Position numbers and translations under genes: made by a program
Assembly (NCBI GenBank): GCA_913019905.1
Contig: CAJVZD010000011.1
Span: 62,001-126,000, forward strand
From: an uncultured Cellvibrionales bacterium
Lineage (GTDB): Bacteria > Pseudomonadota > Gammaproteobacteria > Pseudomonadales > Dasaniaceae
Direction: 5' to 3'
DNA length: 64,000 nt
The notes under the pieces: model-generated
The model's input: only the letters and a program-made list of their open reading frames with translations
Database searches by the model: none
What the model was told of the DNA's origin: nothing
Part shown: piece by piece, positions 54,156-61,498 of the stretch
Position numbering within the stretch: the first letter of the stretch is position 1
How the letters are laid out: each line of letters opens with the position of its first letter

Positions 54156-54361
54156 ATTCGTGCCACCTGAAAACTTGCCAATTTCCTGATTAAAAATATA
54201 GGTACTACCCGCCTAATTGGAAAAAACTAGAAAGGGTGACGCAAGCAAGCTATCCATTATTGAATTGACAGTCGTCTTTTCAGGATACTCGTAAACAGCT
54301 CGGGCGTACTAAAAGCGCGCGCCAATAGCCTGTCGTTATTCGGTGTGCCCAGACATAGATA
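54156..54361. other. Possible relic cassette
   Basis: 206 bp between the kinase-like gene's stop and the attC-like site, with no open frame of any length on the minus strand. It is about three times longer than other gaps in the array and may be a decayed cassette. Confidence 0.4.
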
Positions 54362-54922
54362 TCACGATACGCCTCTAGATATCGATTCATTAGCAATGAA
54401 GGCGAATAACTGCGAGGCGAGCTCCTCTGGTAAAGCCTTAGAGCTGTCCAGTTCAAGATCATAGAACGACCGGCAGAAATGCACCTTTGATTGCTGCTGC
54501 AGAGACAACCCTGGAACACGATCAACTCTCGACGTATTTCGGTCTGAAATAACACGCTCATCACAAGTAAGCCCGACAAAACAAACCTCGTGGTTGTGAA
54601 GTCGCTCTACGAATGGCATCAGCACCTGCTGATCAATTAGGACATAATCGATAACGACATCGTATCCAGCATTAGCAAGACTCGCTATGTACGCTACAGA
54701 CAAATCATTGAGGACGTATCCGTGCTGTCTAACGTAAATGTCTGAATCTACAGTCTCAAAACCGTCCGCTGAGTGCTCTCCTGAACCGGTGTAAGAAAAC
54801 GGAAGTTGAGAAATGAGATGATCGAGACTCCAGTAGAGGAGAGGCCCACTCCATAGTTTTTGAAGCGATCTGGCCAGACTAGTTTTTCCGCTACTGGAAG
54901 CGCCGTTTATCAAAATGAGCAT
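54362..54922 (-). CDS. Chloramphenicol-phosphotransferase-like P-loop protein
   Basis: 186 residues. Walker A GASSSGKT at 7-14, then LYWSLDHLISQLPF and YDVVIDYVLIDQQVL, the layout of the CPT family that phosphorylates chloramphenicol and related small molecules. Later EVCFVGLTCDERVISDRNTSR contains a lid-like Arg cluster. The true substrate is unknown. AGGAAA precedes the ATG. Confidence 0.88.
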   Translation of the reverse strand: MLILINGASSSGKTSLARSLQKLWSGPLLYWSLDHLISQLPFSYTGSGEHSADGFETVDSDIYVRQHGYVLNDLSVAYIASLANAGYDVVIDYVLIDQQVLMPFVERLHNHEVCFVGLTCDERVISDRNTSRVDRVPGLSLQQQSKVHFCRSFYDLELDSSKALPEELASQLFAFIANESISRGVS

Positions 54923-54940
54923 AGGTATTTCCTATTCCGT

Positions 54941-54988
54941 TGTTAACGCCAGCTTCTCCGGTTTTTCAGGTGCAACGCCTTGTCAAAC
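54941..54988 (-). repeat. Short attC-like site upstream of CPT-like gene
   Basis: The minus strand reads TTTGACAAGGCGTTGCACC ... GGAGAAGCTGGCGTTAAC. The final GGCGTTAAC and initial ACAAGGCGTTG resemble common attC ends; R'' AAC has become GAC. Weak inner stem. Confidence 0.58.
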
Positions 54989-54996
54989 CAGACTTT

Positions 54997-55434
54997 CTAT
55001 TCACCAATATCTTCATTCCATAATTCAGGATGCGAATTAATGAAACGTTCCATAAGCTGACAGCACTCATGACTATTGACAACCTCGACCTCAACGCCCC
55101 GTGACTTTATGTAATCCTCTGGTCCCTGAAATGTCTGATTTTCTCCTACCACCACTTTTGGAATTCCATATAGAAGTACTGTTCCGCTGCACATATCACA
55201 GGGCGATAATGTCGAATACAGAGTTGCCCTGCGATATTCAGACGCTTTTAATCGCCCTGCATTTTCCAAACAATTCATTTCCGCATGTAATATCGAACTC
55301 CCTTTTTGTATTCGCTGATTGTGACCCCGCCCGACTATTTGGCCGTCAATAACAAGTACTGAGCCAATAGGAATTCCACCCTCGGCCAAGCCTTTTTTTG
55401 CTTCTTCAAGCGCTGCTTCCAAAAATCTATCCAT
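54997..55434 (-). CDS. Yeast-type (FCY1-like) cytosine deaminase
   Basis: 145-residue zinc-dependent deaminase. It follows the fungal cytosine deaminase Fcy1 nearly end to end: EGGIPIGSVLVIDGQIVGRG, HNQRIQKGSSILHAEM (His and catalytic Glu), LENAGRL, LYSTLSPCDMCSG (two zinc Cys), LYGIPKVVVGENQTF and the C-terminal WNEDIGE. It should convert cytosine to uracil in the cytoplasm, a pyrimidine-salvage step that bacteria normally carry out with the unrelated CodA. CAGG precedes the ATG. An attC-like site lies on each side. Confidence 0.92.
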   Translation of the reverse strand: MDRFLEAALEEAKKGLAEGGIPIGSVLVIDGQIVGRGHNQRIQKGSSILHAEMNCLENAGRLKASEYRRATLYSTLSPCDMCSGTVLLYGIPKVVVGENQTFQGPEDYIKSRGVEVEVVNSHECCQLMERFINSHPELWNEDIGE

Positions 55435-55458
55435 TTTGACCTGCCCTACGCTTTTAGC

Positions 55459-55540
55459 TATAACGTATAATTAGCAAGAACCGAGCGGTAAGGCTGTCCA
55501 GCCACGCGGTGGTGGTGCTGCCTAAATTCTTTGTGTTGAC
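55459..55540 (-). repeat. attC-like site upstream of cytosine deaminase gene
   Basis: 82-bp imperfect palindrome. On the plus strand TATAACGTATAATTAGCAAGAACC mirrors, on the minus strand, GTCAACACAAAGAATTTAGGCAGCACC: AAC, AATT, AG and ACC align in register. The core GTTATA lies 23 bp before the deaminase start. Confidence 0.8.
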
Positions 55541-55557
55541 GACCCACAAATCTAACA

Positions 55558-55938
55558 CTAAGAGTGATCTGGCCGATTATTGAGTATCAAGTTATTGTAT
55601 TCTGGATCAAACGCCGTAATTTTCAATGAACTGTTTAGGATTTTTGCAATCTCTTCAACACTGTATTCGTGGACATATAGAATACTGCCATCAATTAACT
55701 GAGCCTGTATTTTCCGGTGCTGTTTCGCTTCCAGCCACTCCACAAATATCGATACGAGACTTTCAACCATACTTTCACTGCTATCATTATTAAAAACCAT
55801 AACAGTTTCGTCCATCGCCGCAGCAAACTTTCGTGCTGCAAGAACCTTTTCAAATGTTATATTTCGCTTTTCAAGCAATGAAACCAGAGTATTCTCAGGA
55901 TCAAAAAGGGCCAACTCAAACAGTGCGGTTTTACTCAT
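55558..55938 (-). CDS. Unknown small protein
   Basis: 126 residues from an ATG preceded by CAGGG; a longer open frame to 56001 runs through the upstream palindrome and is not used. Mixed helical and beta prediction, with VLAARKFAAAMDETVMVF and an acidic MVESLVSIFVEWLEAKQ helix. No family recognised. Soluble, no signal peptide. Confidence 0.75.
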   Translation of the reverse strand: MSKTALFELALFDPENTLVSLLEKRNITFEKVLAARKFAAAMDETVMVFNNDSSESMVESLVSIFVEWLEAKQHRKIQAQLIDGSILYVHEYSVEEIAKILNSSLKITAFDPEYNNLILNNRPDHS

Positions 55939-55939
55939 C

Positions 55940-56044
55940 GATATTACCCTGTCATTGTTTATTTTTTGACACAACACATCAATCACTGGCAGCCGAAACA
56001 CCGCGCAGGGGTCCGGGGCGCATGGCAGGTATTTGATAAACTTG
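55940..56044 (-). repeat. Eroded attC-like palindrome
   Basis: The minus strand contains CCCCGGACCCCTGCGCGGTGTTTCGGC, centred like other sites in the array, but neither end core is convincing. Low-confidence site. Confidence 0.4.
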
Positions 56045-56335
56045 CTAGAAACAACCCTCGGCCAATACCAACTGACTATTTGTTGTTTTGTGGCGTAGAG
56101 AAAATAGATTTTGTGCGTCGGGATCAGCCAAAAACTCTTTCGCTTTATCTGTTGACGGAAATTCCAATATTACCAATCTTTCAGGAATCCAATCACCTTC
56201 CATTTTTTCCGGGACCGCACCCTGTACAATATATCTACCTTCATGCTTCTCAATAAAAGCAGGTATCTTTTCAGCGTACTCTAAGAACCCCTGAAGATCT
56301 TTAATAGACAGGTCTAAAACCAAATACCCTTTCAT
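56045..56335 (-). CDS. DUF1330-like small protein
   Basis: 96 residues of a ferredoxin-like ABM fold: KGYLVLDLSIKDLQGFLEYAEKIPAFIEKHEGRYIVQGA, then PERLVILEFPSTDKAKEFLADP. This is the DUF1330 layout; function unknown, possibly a small enzyme or heme-monooxygenase-like. GGAG lies nine bases before the ATG. Confidence 0.88.
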   Translation of the reverse strand: MKGYLVLDLSIKDLQGFLEYAEKIPAFIEKHEGRYIVQGAVPEKMEGDWIPERLVILEFPSTDKAKEFLADPDAQNLFSLRHKTTNSQLVLAEGCF

Positions 56336-56364
56336 TTATTTTTTCTCCTGGGATCTATTTTTAT

Positions 56365-56430
56365 GCATAATGCCCTCAGCAGCAGCGGAAACACGCGTGG
56401 CGTTTTTGCGTCCACTGACCGTGCTTAAAG
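56365..56430 (-). repeat. attC-like site upstream of DUF1330-like gene
   Basis: 66 bp immediately after the GNAT stop. The inner arms CAGCGGAAAC and GCGTCCACTG pair with mismatches around a CACGCGTG centre. The minus-strand ends are TTTAAGC and GGGCATTATGC (GCGTTATGC with one change). Confidence 0.75.
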
Positions 56431-56931
56431 CTATGTGCATTTTTTCAGCACTGATGTGTTTTTTGAGCCCACAAACCGTTTCGTAGGATCATAATAAGTT
56501 TCTACCATTTCAAAACCTGCTTTTTCCATCATTCCAGCGGATGCCAAGTTTTCTTCATGCCTCTCGATATAAACCGCCGCCGAATTTCGATCTCTCGCTA
56601 TAGCGACACATTCATTGAGTAATTTGTTACCTATACCCTTACCACTGTGACTCTTGTTAACAACCACATCGCCAATGTAATCGATTGAAGACAAGGTCGC
56701 ATATTTTCCTATTTTGGACGGACAAAACTCACCGGAAATTAAAACTGCAAAACCTAAGACTTCATCATTTTCAGCAAGAACAGCTAATGCACTTCCGTCC
56801 CTTATTAGTTGAAACTGACTATCGATACTTTCCTCAGAAAGAAAGTTCCAGTCATTCGGCCCTTCTTCTAATAAGAGCGCTTTCATTTTTTTCAAGTCTG
56901 ATTCGCCTAACTGTCTCGAATGGATTCTCAA
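56431..56931 (-). CDS. GNAT family N-acetyltransferase
   Basis: 166 residues from a TTG start. VVNKSHSGKGIGNKLLNECVAIA is the acetyl-CoA loop and HEENLASAGMMEKAGFEMVE the C-terminal motif; the N-terminus RIHSRQLGESDLKKMKALL is usual for the family. Substrate unknown. An attC-like site follows its stop codon immediately. Its upstream gap carries another. Confidence 0.9.
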   Translation of the reverse strand: MRIHSRQLGESDLKKMKALLLEEGPNDWNFLSEESIDSQFQLIRDGSALAVLAENDEVLGFAVLISGEFCPSKIGKYATLSSIDYIGDVVVNKSHSGKGIGNKLLNECVAIARDRNSAAVYIERHEENLASAGMMEKAGFEMVETYYDPTKRFVGSKNTSVLKKCT

Positions 56932-56960
56932 CGCATTCTCACTCCAAGTACTGATTGATT

Positions 56961-57060
56961 GATGTAACGGTCACCTACGGGTAGATAATCGTTTGCTGTA
57001 ATTGTAACAAAGCGAAACCCAGCAAACCCTTGGTAATCGTCTGTACAGTCCGCTTAAGTA
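56961..57060 (-). repeat. attC-like site with internal hairpin
   Basis: The minus strand starts ACTTAAGCGGACTGTAC after the DTW-gene stop and ends GTCACC-type arm plus GTTACAT. Inside lies a perfect 8-bp hairpin GTTTGCTG (56991-56998) / CAGCAAAC (57020-57027), similar to a repeat (GGGTTTCGC) scattered in many aquatic bacterial genomes. Confidence 0.55.
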
Positions 57061-57062
57061 TA

Positions 57063-57524
57063 TTAGTCATTAAATTGAGAAAATTCTGCTTCAAGTTTTG
57101 ATGCCAATTGATTTTCCCCTTTAATCTTTAAGACCTCGATGACACATTCAATTGTGCATAGCCCACCCTCTGGTTGATTTCTCCTTAGCTTGTAGCGGGA
57201 ACTTCCTGGAATCTCCAATGTTGCATGGGGCATTTTCTCTAAATAATGGCTTTTGTTAACTATTTTTTGAGACTCCTGCCAGGTACTATCAATTATGATG
57301 ATGTTTTCATAATCGTGAACCATAGACTGAGCAGTATCTGTATCACCCTTTGAATACAGCAATAATGCTTCATTGTTGTCTATTAGCTTTAAAATATCTT
57401 TGTTAGGGTTCAGTCTCTGCCAAAGTATACGCTCAACAATATCATTAGAATGCTTTATCGCGATAGACCCAGTATTCGTCGCTCTGTCTATCTCTCTTTC
57501 ATGTGTCAGTAAGAAAATCTTCAT
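57063..57524 (-). CDS. DTW-domain protein (tRNA aminocarboxypropyltransferase-like)
   Basis: 153 residues. It contains the DTW family core: LLTHEREIDRATNTGSIA, IIIIDSTWQESQKI (the DTW motif, here DSTW) and PEGGLCTIECVIEVLK. The family includes TapT, which adds an aminocarboxypropyl group from SAM to tRNA uridine. The usual N-terminal Cys-rich zinc segment is absent, so it is a short version. No ribosome site is visible. It is the first gene of the minus-strand array. Confidence 0.87.
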   Translation of the reverse strand: MKIFLLTHEREIDRATNTGSIAIKHSNDIVERILWQRLNPNKDILKLIDNNEALLLYSKGDTDTAQSMVHDYENIIIIDSTWQESQKIVNKSHYLEKMPHATLEIPGSSRYKLRRNQPEGGLCTIECVIEVLKIKGENQLASKLEAEFSQFND

Positions 57525-57979
57525 TTCAATAGTTATTCAACATTATGCTCAGCGTCATCGAGACACAACAAATTAATTTTTGATGTCTGAGTAAAAGAAC
57601 TTCACGCAATCAACCGCTTACAAATATCTAGCCGATAATGACTATCAGCGAAATCGTATTAGGATTTAGCCGTTTTCCACAAAGGCCTTTACGTAATTCT
57701 GCGACTGTCATTGCCCAAGGGTTTCAACTCGATTAATACGAGGTGACTGTGAAAGGCAGAAATCAATCGGGCTAGAATCGTGTACATGGGTCAATTTCGA
57801 AGAGCCAACGGTTAAGGAGAGTACATTTCCATTAGTCGATAACAGATGGGCCATTCCGCTAGTTCGAGAAAACCTTCTCATCGTCGTCTTAATACTGGAA
57901 GTATTATTCTTACATTCCTACCAACGCTATCAAAAACATGCCAGCGAGATAGGAATGCTGGTTCACTTCGAATACTATC
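57525..57979. other. Intergenic boundary of the array, nothing recognised
   Basis: 455 bp between the array and the enoyl-CoA hydratase gene. An integrase gene or attI site would be expected here for a complete integron in this orientation; neither is present. No supported ORF or attC-type palindrome was found. Confidence 0.5.
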
Positions 57980-58798
57980 CTATCGCCCGGTAAACTTAGG
58001 TTTACGGCGCTCCAGGAATGATGCGACTCCCTCTTTGAAGTCCTCACTCTCAAACATTCCCGCAAGATGAACCATGAGATGATCCACCGACGTATCGTAG
58101 GATTCTTCCAGGCCCATCCGCATCATTCGTTTCGTTGTTTGCACGGCGAGAGGCGCATTATCGGCAATCTCTTGCGCCCATTCTAAAGCGGTTTCCATCA
58201 GCTTATCGTCCGCTACAATGGTATTGACCAAGCCTATTTCTTTACATTCCTCTGCCTTTACTACGCGCGCACGGTAATAGAGTTCGGCCGCCTTTGCCCA
58301 TCCAACTAACCGAGGCAACAGCCAGGTACCGCCACTTTCAGGAACAACATTGCGCTTGGCTGTCACTGCTGCCATTTTGCCGGATTCGCCGGAAATACGA
58401 ATATCACATAAGAGTGCGATATCCATACCGTAACCGGCCGCGGCACCATTTAAAGCACAGATAATAGGTGTGTCAGTGCTCCACATAACATTAATCGGCG
58501 CGTCGCGTAAATTGAACAATTGACGCGGCGGTGGCGTTTCAGATTTACGCTCGCTGCCTATTCCCCCATTACCCACGTCGACCAGATCAAGTCCGGCGCA
58601 AAAACCCTTACCCGCTCCCGTTAAAATAATACAGCGGATTTCTGGATCTTTGTCAGCTTCGACCATCTTCACGGAAAGCTCATTCAACATTTTTCGACTT
58701 ATCGCATTGAGTCGATCGGGACGATTCAGAGTAAAAAGGGCTATATTCTCTCGCTGCTCTACTAACAGCTCTTCTGTGCTCGATGGTGTTAAAGCCAT
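57980..58798 (-). CDS. Enoyl-CoA hydratase/isomerase family protein
   Basis: 272 residues of the crotonase fold. LFTLNRPDRLNAISRKMLNEL, CIILTGAGKGFCAGLDL (first oxyanion-hole strand), CALNGAAAGYGMDIALLCDIRI (second) and VVPESGGTWLLPRLVGWAKA with the catalytic-region Glu. It hydrates or isomerises an unsaturated acyl-CoA in beta-oxidation-type pathways. AAAGGAGA precedes the ATG. The insert with GIGSERKSETPPPRQ is longer than usual. Confidence 0.94.
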   Translation of the reverse strand: MALTPSSTEELLVEQRENIALFTLNRPDRLNAISRKMLNELSVKMVEADKDPEIRCIILTGAGKGFCAGLDLVDVGNGGIGSERKSETPPPRQLFNLRDAPINVMWSTDTPIICALNGAAAGYGMDIALLCDIRISGESGKMAAVTAKRNVVPESGGTWLLPRLVGWAKAAELYYRARVVKAEECKEIGLVNTIVADDKLMETALEWAQEIADNAPLAVQTTKRMMRMGLEESYDTSVDHLMVHLAGMFESEDFKEGVASFLERRKPKFTGR

Positions 58799-59084
58799 GG
58801 GATTCTCCTTTTGGTTACAGTTAACTCAGTCAAGTTTGGATGATTACACACCGTAACAACTTTTCGCTGTTGCCGATGAATTTGAACTGGTGAAAGTTTT
58901 CTTATCGTACTAACTTGCCGGTGCAGCGATGTCTTCGCACGCACAGAAATTATGTTTTTTACTCTGCTTTTTACAATACCAATAAAGTCTATCTTTTTCT
59001 AAGCCATGTCTAGTCCGTTGCACAGCACTTGTCTAACGCCATCACTAATTTTTCAGATCTCAAAAAAATAAGACAAATAGTCGA

Positions 59085-60071
59085 CTACGCACACCCAATA
59101 CCTAGTAGTTCGGCATAGCCACGGATAGAATTTACAATACTGGGTATTCTGTCGCCATGATCTAACTCCGGCCGCCCATGGACCCATCCCAAGATAGCAA
59201 CATTTCTGAGCAATAGAAAAACCGGCAATAGCTCAACATCTTCAACTGTCAGCTCTCGTTTTTTTCGATACCCCTCGATAATTGCTGCCTGAATAGTGGG
59301 AAAATTATCGCTGTCCTGATAGTGGTAAATCGCCACCGCTATATCATAAAGATGCCAGCCGAATCCTGCATCGTCAAAATCAATAACCGTCATACTTTCC
59401 TCATCCACCATTACATTGCCGTGGTGCATGTCTGCATGGATCATACTATACGTCTCGGGCCGTTCGCCATAGCTACTAAGCCGCTGAACTAAAAACTCTT
59501 TCACCGCTAACACCACAGCTTCTTGCTCAGCGTCCAACTGTGGCACCTCCCAGAATCGCCCCCAGTGTGGTGAGCTCCCAAAAAAACCTTCAACATTCCA
59601 GTGATGACGTCGAAAAGTGGTCGGAACATCCCAGGAACTAGCCTGGTTGTGGGTCCGCGCCATAATTATGCCAAGCTCCACAAAACTTGAAGTAAGGGTT
59701 TTCGCGTTCGTACTTTGCTCTAATTTATCATAGAGCACCTGACCGTTAAGCCATTCGACCATGCCGACATAACGTATCGCTCCCTTCACTTCGATGGCCT
59801 TGTAATATTCGCCATTGGCTCTGCGAACAACCTTTGGCACACTAATTCCGTAACTGTACAACGCACTAGTCCATAATTGTTCAGCGTTAAGCTCGTCAAG
59901 CGTATGGTAACCAGGACGGTGAACTCTCAAAGCATACTGTTGATTGTCGTCGGCCAGTACCTTGTAGACAATATTCTCCGAGTGCGAGACGAGTTTGATC
60001 GTCTGCGGATTGATTCCCCACTCGCCTAAAAACGGCCGTACAATATCCAGAATCGCATTGGTATCATCCAC
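59085..60071 (-). CDS. APH-family phosphotransferase
   Basis: 328 residues of the aminoglycoside phosphotransferase/homoserine-kinase-II fold. YKVLADDNQQYALRVHRPG is the nucleotide-binding beta strand with Lys-equivalent Arg; the catalytic loop is MIHADMHHGNVMV near 215-227 and IDFDDAGFGWHLYDIA provides the metal-binding Asp. It would phosphorylate a small hydroxyl compound. The GTG start lies three bases after the aminotransferase stop, so the two are translated from one operon. See the paired aminotransferase for the likely pathway. Confidence 0.93.
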   Translation of the reverse strand: MDDTNAILDIVRPFLGEWGINPQTIKLVSHSENIVYKVLADDNQQYALRVHRPGYHTLDELNAEQLWTSALYSYGISVPKVVRRANGEYYKAIEVKGAIRYVGMVEWLNGQVLYDKLEQSTNAKTLTSSFVELGIIMARTHNQASSWDVPTTFRRHHWNVEGFFGSSPHWGRFWEVPQLDAEQEAVVLAVKEFLVQRLSSYGERPETYSMIHADMHHGNVMVDEESMTVIDFDDAGFGWHLYDIAVAIYHYQDSDNFPTIQAAIIEGYRKKRELTVEDVELLPVFLLLRNVAILGWVHGRPELDHGDRIPSIVNSIRGYAELLGIGCA

Positions 60072-60074
60072 GGG

Positions 60075-61352
60075 TTATAATTCTCCTAACATTTCGTCAA
60101 AGGCTGTAAGAAATAAATCGGCATGCTCCTTTTTAAAAACTAAAGGAGGCCTGATCTTTATGACATTGCCGAGAGCTCCAGCATTGCTTAACAAAAACCC
60201 TTTGTCTTTTAGACGATTGGCCACTCGAACGGCCCCTGCTCTATCGGCGGTTTTACTTTCTCGATCACTGACCCACTCGACGCCTATAAATAGACCGCAA
60301 CCCCTGACATCTCCCATAACTTCACTTTGAGACTGGATTCTTTTCAGTTCTGCTCTTAAATACGCCCCCACTTCAGCTGATCGCTCCAGGAGATTCTCAT
60401 TGTCTATAACATCCAACACTGCCATACCCGTTGCCGCTTGTAATGGGCTTGAAGAGAAGGTGTTGAAATACCGTGTATTGTCGCGAAAAGCGCTCACCAA
60501 TTCAGCGCTTGCGGCAACCGCCGAGATAGGCAGTCCATTTCCCATGGGTTTGCCCATGGTAACAATATCGGGAACAAAACCACTGGTTTGATAACCCCAC
60601 CAGTGGCCCGATCGACAGAAACCGGCTTGCACTTCATCGGCAATCACGACTCCGCCGGCCTTTTTTACCATTGCTGCGGCTTTTTCCATGAATCCTGGAG
60701 GAATATCGGGCAAACCTTCGTTAGCGAATATTGAACAAACAAACAATCCGGCGAGGGGTATGTTGTTTTCTGCAAAGTCATCAATAGCCGCCTGTACTTT
60801 CGCGAGGTAGTAATCAGTTAGCGCCTCGCCCTGTAAGTGACCTGCTACCGATTGATAGCTTTGCGGAAAGGGAATGGCGCGATAATCTTCATCAATCGGT
60901 GAACCCGACAGTGAAACCCGAGACATTTTTCTAACTTCGGCACTATTACCATGATAGGTAGAATCCGTACAAATGATGCCCCTTCCGCCCGTGGCATATC
61001 GAGCCATCAATAGCGCAATTTCACTCGCTTCAGTACCTGAACAGGCAAAAACAACATTGTCGAAATTTGCCGAGTGTAAATCCAGTAAACGTTCTGCATA
61101 ATCGAGAATACCTTCATGAAGATAACGACTATGAACGTTAAGCGTGCTCATTTGTTCCTGCATTGCAGCAACCACATGCGGGTTGGCATGGCCTACACAG
61201 GGAACGTTATTATACAAATCAATATACTCTTTGCCTTTGTCATCATACAAAAACACGCCGTCACCTCTCACAATATGAGCAGGCTGTTCGTAGAATAAGG
61301 TCGCCGCGCCCAACAACTTTTTTCTTCTCGCTAAAAGTGCAGTCTCGGTCAT
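60075..61352 (-). CDS. Class III PLP-dependent aminotransferase / phospho-lyase-like
   Basis: About 425 residues of the fold-type I class III family. Seen: GDGVFLYDDKGKEYIDLYNNVPCVGHANPHVV, VFACSGTEASEIAL, VVIADEVQAGFCRSG and the Schiff-base Lys in DIVTMGKPMGNGLPISAV. The start MTETALL has AGAGGAC upstream; an ORF start 20 codons earlier lacks one. The VPCVGHAN segment and pairing with an APH-family kinase resemble the ethanolamine-phosphate and phosphohydroxylysine phospho-lyases (AGXT2L group), so it may eliminate phosphate from a phosphorylated amino alcohol rather than transaminate (inference). Confidence 0.9.
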   Translation of the reverse strand: MTETALLARRKKLLGAATLFYEQPAHIVRGDGVFLYDDKGKEYIDLYNNVPCVGHANPHVVAAMQEQMSTLNVHSRYLHEGILDYAERLLDLHSANFDNVVFACSGTEASEIALLMARYATGGRGIICTDSTYHGNSAEVRKMSRVSLSGSPIDEDYRAIPFPQSYQSVAGHLQGEALTDYYLAKVQAAIDDFAENNIPLAGLFVCSIFANEGLPDIPPGFMEKAAAMVKKAGGVVIADEVQAGFCRSGHWWGYQTSGFVPDIVTMGKPMGNGLPISAVAASAELVSAFRDNTRYFNTFSSSPLQAATGMAVLDVIDNENLLERSAEVGAYLRAELKRIQSQSEVMGDVRGCGLFIGVEWVSDRESKTADRAGAVRVANRLKDKGFLLSNAGALGNVIKIRPPLVFKKEHADLFLTAFDEMLGEL

Positions 61353-61498
61353 AATGTCCTCTGGAAGATTCTTTAGGTATCTATTGGAAAAGAGTATATA
61401 TACGCGATCCACTTACCATTTTCAATTTGATAATGACATTGACACCCTCTCAAAAAGAAATAATGATAATAAATTCACGAAACTCCTGGAGACACAAG

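Larger units (their letters stand above)
41713..57062 (-). other. Putative integron cassette array without integrase (CALIN)
   Basis: About 27 short genes, all on the minus strand, with mutually unrelated functions typical of gene cassettes. Many are separated by 45-120 bp imperfect palindromes that begin right after a stop codon with an AAC-type core and end just before the next start with a GTT-type core (GTTA, GTTTAAT, GTTAGC). The clearest are at 50550-50616, 53105-53172, 53619-53685, 55459-55540, 52682-52749, 47175-47237 and 56365-56430. No tyrosine recombinase intI gene lies in the window. Some gene pairs share a gap too small for an attC site, and several sites are eroded. The site sequences vary between cassettes, as in mixed arrays rather than the uniform Vibrio repeat type. 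Confidence 0.75.

Noticed and set aside
41713-57524. Minus-strand gene block considered as a prophage or defence island
   Set aside because: No phage structural, lysis or integrase genes, and no recognisable multi-gene defence system; genes are single-function and separated by attC-like palindromes.
57525-57979. Expected position of an integron integrase and attI
   Set aside because: No open frame for a tyrosine recombinase on either strand; the adjacent gene is an enoyl-CoA hydratase.
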